From Ignavibacteriota bacterium (lineage in GTDB: Bacteria > Bacteroidota > Ignavibacteria > SZUA-365): 64,000 nt of DNA. Position 1 is the stretch's first letter. Each line of letters opens with the position of its first letter. Under the pieces are notes generated by a model. The model was not told where the DNA came from. It made no database searches and was given only the letters and a program-made list of their open reading frames with translations. The stretch is taken from positions 29,080 to 93,079 of the forward strand of contig JACRFB010000006.1 in assembly GCA_016218045.1 (NCBI GenBank), in the 5' to 3' direction. Of this stretch, positions 61,993 through 64,000 are shown piece after piece. A program made the position numbers and the translations under genes.

Positions 61993-62176
61993 TTAGGAGT
62001 TAGGAGTTAGGAGCTAGGAGCTAGGAGTTGGGAGTGGAAGCGGGACGGCGACGTAGTGTCACACCGAGCTTGTCGAGGTGCGACGGGACAGCGGGACAGC
62101 GGCGTAGTGTCACACCGAGCTGCCTATGGCGGACGAGGTGCGACGTGCAACGTGGCTACGTGTCACGTCTAACACG
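61993..62176. repeat. TTAGGAG heptamers plus a duplicated GTGTCACACCGAGCT palindromic unit
   Basis: Six 7-mers of TTAGGAG/CTAGGAG type fill 61993-62034. Then a 19-base sequence CGTAGTGTCACACCGAGCT occurs twice (62052-62070 and 62103-62121), each followed by GAGGTGCGACG (62075-62085; 62135-62145), so each unit can fold on CACC...GGTG. Degenerate ACGTG heptads follow to about 62176. The island fills the 307-base gap between tRNA-Ala and the methyltransferase gene; no gene is seen there. Confidence 0.85.
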
Positions 62177-62244
62177 CGGCCGTGGCGCAGGCAGATGGGC
62201 AGTTCGTCCGTTGCGTACGCACTGGCGGGCGGAACCGCCGCGAT

Positions 62245-63276
62245 TCATGCCTGTGACTGTACCCGGTTCAACGGCTTTTGCACGGCGATGGATAGGTACG
62301 GCGCGATCGGGATGGCGAGCCCGACCATGATGTCGACGATCGGCGGAAATACTTTGCGGTGAAGGACATTGCCTCGCGACGCAAGCCGCGCGCGGGCCGC
62401 GCGATACCAGATGTCACTCTGACGATGCAGGCTCTGGTATCGAGGTCGAAGCAGGACCGGCGCGGGAGTATTATCGGCGAGAAGCCGGAGGATTTTCGCC
62501 GGGGTGGAGCCGCGAATTCCCTTACGTAACAAACTCTCGTCGCTTTCAGCCGCGAGCCCGCGCCGTGAAAGCGTACGTGCAAGGCGAAATGCCGCGGAAT
62601 CGGGGAGATAATGAATCAGCGGCAGGCCCGTCGTATGCACCTCGACGGGGAAGCGGCTGTCGGGTGTTTGATTGATAAAAAGAATCCCACCCGGCGCGAG
62701 GACATCCCAGATCGCCTGCATCAACGGCGCGCGTTCGTGCGGGAGAAGATGCTCGAACACAGCCGAGAGCAGGATGTGATCGAAGGGTCCGATGGTATCC
62801 GCAATTCGATCTGGTGCCGGCGAAAGATGAAACGACACGTTGCGGATCTCCATCACCTCGGCACGCTGCCGCGCGGTTGTGAGGAGATCCTCCACAAGTT
62901 CTATCCCGCAGATTTGCGCGGAGGGAAAGAGACGGGCGAGCACCATGCTCGATGCTCCCGAACCGCATCCAAAATCCAGGACACGTGAGCCGTTCACCTC
63001 TTCGCCCGTGACATACCCGAGGACGGACGCACGAATATCGCTCTCGACACCGTCGGGATCCTCGTCACGCGCTATCTCATCACACAGCCAGGCGGCCCCT
63101 TTCACAAGCAGGATTTTGTGAATGAGATCGACCGGGTAGCGTGTTGTCCACTGTGTGCGCGGGGAGAAGGTCCGTGAATCGTGTAAACGCACGGAGATGG
63201 AGCGCCGGCCCGACGTGGTTTCGCGTATGGAAACCGTTCCCGACAGGTCCTCGAAAGTTAGTACGGCGTCGGTCAT
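62245..63276 (-). CDS. Class I SAM-dependent methyltransferase
   Basis: 343 residues from the ATG at 63276; a GTG at 63306, directly after the upstream stop, is the alternative. The SAM motif VLDFGCGSGASSMVLARLFP is followed by acidic loop GIELVEDLL and by FDHILLSAVFEHLLPHERAPL and LAPGGILFINQTPDSRFP. It looks like an O-methyltransferase of the Methyltransf_11/23 type for a lipid, sugar or small molecule. A hydrophobic stretch near the C-terminus (VDIMVGLAIPIAPYLSIAV) may touch the membrane. Substrate unknown. Confidence 0.82.
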   Translation of the reverse strand: MTDAVLTFEDLSGTVSIRETTSGRRSISVRLHDSRTFSPRTQWTTRYPVDLIHKILLVKGAAWLCDEIARDEDPDGVESDIRASVLGYVTGEEVNGSRVLDFGCGSGASSMVLARLFPSAQICGIELVEDLLTTARQRAEVMEIRNVSFHLSPAPDRIADTIGPFDHILLSAVFEHLLPHERAPLMQAIWDVLAPGGILFINQTPDSRFPVEVHTTGLPLIHYLPDSAAFRLARTLSRRGLAAESDESLLRKGIRGSTPAKILRLLADNTPAPVLLRPRYQSLHRQSDIWYRAARARLASRGNVLHRKVFPPIVDIMVGLAIPIAPYLSIAVQKPLNRVQSQA

Positions 63277-63306
63277 CGGCAGGACTGTGGGATGGGGTAC
63301 AGACAC

Positions 63307-64000
63307 TCACCGCGCGGGGCGGGCGGTGATAAGGCGTTCGAGAATATACACCGAGGCGGCGTCGGTGTTCGGGTCGAGGGAGGTGTAGATGGCAAGCAGG
63401 GTGTTGGTGTCGTAACTGATGAACTGTGATGAAGCGGCGTCGATCTGCCCGTTGCGGCGGCCGGAGAACAACGCGTCGGCCGCAGGATCGTCGATGGCGA
63501 CATAGTCGAGGTATGCGGGTGTTGATCCGCTGTGCTCCACTGTCACCGTCACTGGACCGCTACCGCGCCGCCAGCCACAAGCGTACACTTCGCCGTACGT
63601 GTCGCGATGATTGAGCACTGCCGTCGTGCGCGGTGTATTCGCGGACACATCCGCGCGTATGTCGCTCTGTGCCACCACTCGACCGTCTTCTTTTACACTG
63701 ACCCGGTACACAACGGTCGATGCCGGAACAGACGGACCCTCGGGCAGGCGCAACCGCAGACGCACATGCCGCGGTGTCCCTTTTGGCGCCGGATCAGGGA
63801 TGTGTGCGCAGAACACTGTTCCCGCCTCCGTCGCATACCACGCAGTTGCACGATGCTCACCTGTGGGAGCAACAGCCGGACGTTCGTGGTCTATTGCCGG
63901 ATACCCCGTACGCTCGTCGCCACATGCAACAGCAGTACGATCCTCCGGGTGTACCATCAACCGCTGCGCCTCACCGGCAAGCGTGTGTGTGAGGCCGAGC
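63307..64000 (-). CDS. Unrecognised protein, N-terminus beyond window
   Basis: The frame runs open from the right edge to a stop at 63307, so at least 231 residues are visible and the start is missing. The sequence is rich in beta strands (RHVRLRLRLPEGPSVPASTVVYRVSVKED; SGPVTVTVEHSGSTPAYLDYVAIDD). I recognise no family. A beta-sandwich surface or glycan-related domain is a guess. The methyltransferase gene starts at or near its stop, so the two are probably co-transcribed. Confidence 0.6.
   Translation of the reverse strand, partial: LGLTHTLAGEAQRLMVHPEDRTAVACGDERTGYPAIDHERPAVAPTGEHRATAWYATEAGTVFCAHIPDPAPKGTPRHVRLRLRLPEGPSVPASTVVYRVSVKEDGRVVAQSDIRADVSANTPRTTAVLNHRDTYGEVYACGWRRGSGPVTVTVEHSGSTPAYLDYVAIDDPAADALFSGRRNGQIDAASSQFISYDTNTLLAIYTSLDPNTDAASVYILERLITARPAR

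Overview
The window reads as chromosome of a GC-rich, Gram-negative member of the Bacteroidota/Chlorobiota lineage, probably Ignavibacteria- or Kapabacteria-like. This is inferred from three things: an lpxC-fabZ fusion, C-terminal sorting signals of the HPNPFNPST type used by the type IX secretion system (T9SS), and an 11-subunit complex I operon without nuoEFG. Gene order is mostly housekeeping. No phage, insertion sequence, toxin-antitoxin or CRISPR locus is visible.

Region by region. 1-4.7 kb (minus strand): a flavin/iron-sulfur locus with a GltD-like FAD subunit cut by the left edge, a NuoF/HndC-like NADH subunit, a NuoE-like subunit, and a small RAM/AsnC-type sensor without a DNA-binding domain. 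5-12 kb: a secreted peptidase C, a T9SS esterase, a DJ-1/PfpI protein, a 3-methyladenine glycosylase, a cytochrome c lipoprotein and small conserved proteins. 12-16.3 kb (plus): kdsD, a methionine synthase/MTHFR fusion, an ftsB-like gene and a ROK glucokinase. 16.3-24 kb: ppk1, then lpxC-fabZ, lpxA, a Gfo/Idh/MocA oxidoreductase, ispE and a lipoprotein. 24-29 kb: a membrane metallopeptidase, plsY and gpsA.

29-41.5 kb is the most interesting part. A 1698-residue regulator joins a Ser/Thr kinase, an NTPase, TPRs, a GAF domain, a sigma-54 AAA+ domain and a Fis-type helix-turn-helix. It is followed by a secreted T9SS protein, then on the opposite strand by a five-gene operon: a tetraheme cytochrome, a Cys-rich protein, an outer-membrane porin, an 11-heme cytochrome and an 8-heme lipoprotein cytochrome. 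The last three have the make-up of a porin-cytochrome conduit for extracellular electron transfer. Near-consensus sigma-54 promoters precede both the secreted protein and the cytochrome operon, so I infer that the giant regulator controls both.

41.6-54.5 kb (minus): nuoABCDHIJK, an OmpA/thrombospondin-3 protein, then nuoLMN. 54.5-64 kb: a DUF4389 protein, PII, ruvC-ruvA, a YebC-family gene, recJ, RNase P RNA, a zinc-ribbon coiled-coil protein with a Nif3-like protein, tRNA-Ala(CGC), a methyltransferase and a gene cut by the right edge.

Four intergenic islands (about 5.03-5.27, 18.63-18.82, 36.73-37.02 and 61.99-62.17 kb) hold arrays of different short sequences, nearly all with a strict 7-base period and often with inverted-repeat arms. 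They look like one dispersed family of heptad repeats and are the main structural feature that no gene explains.
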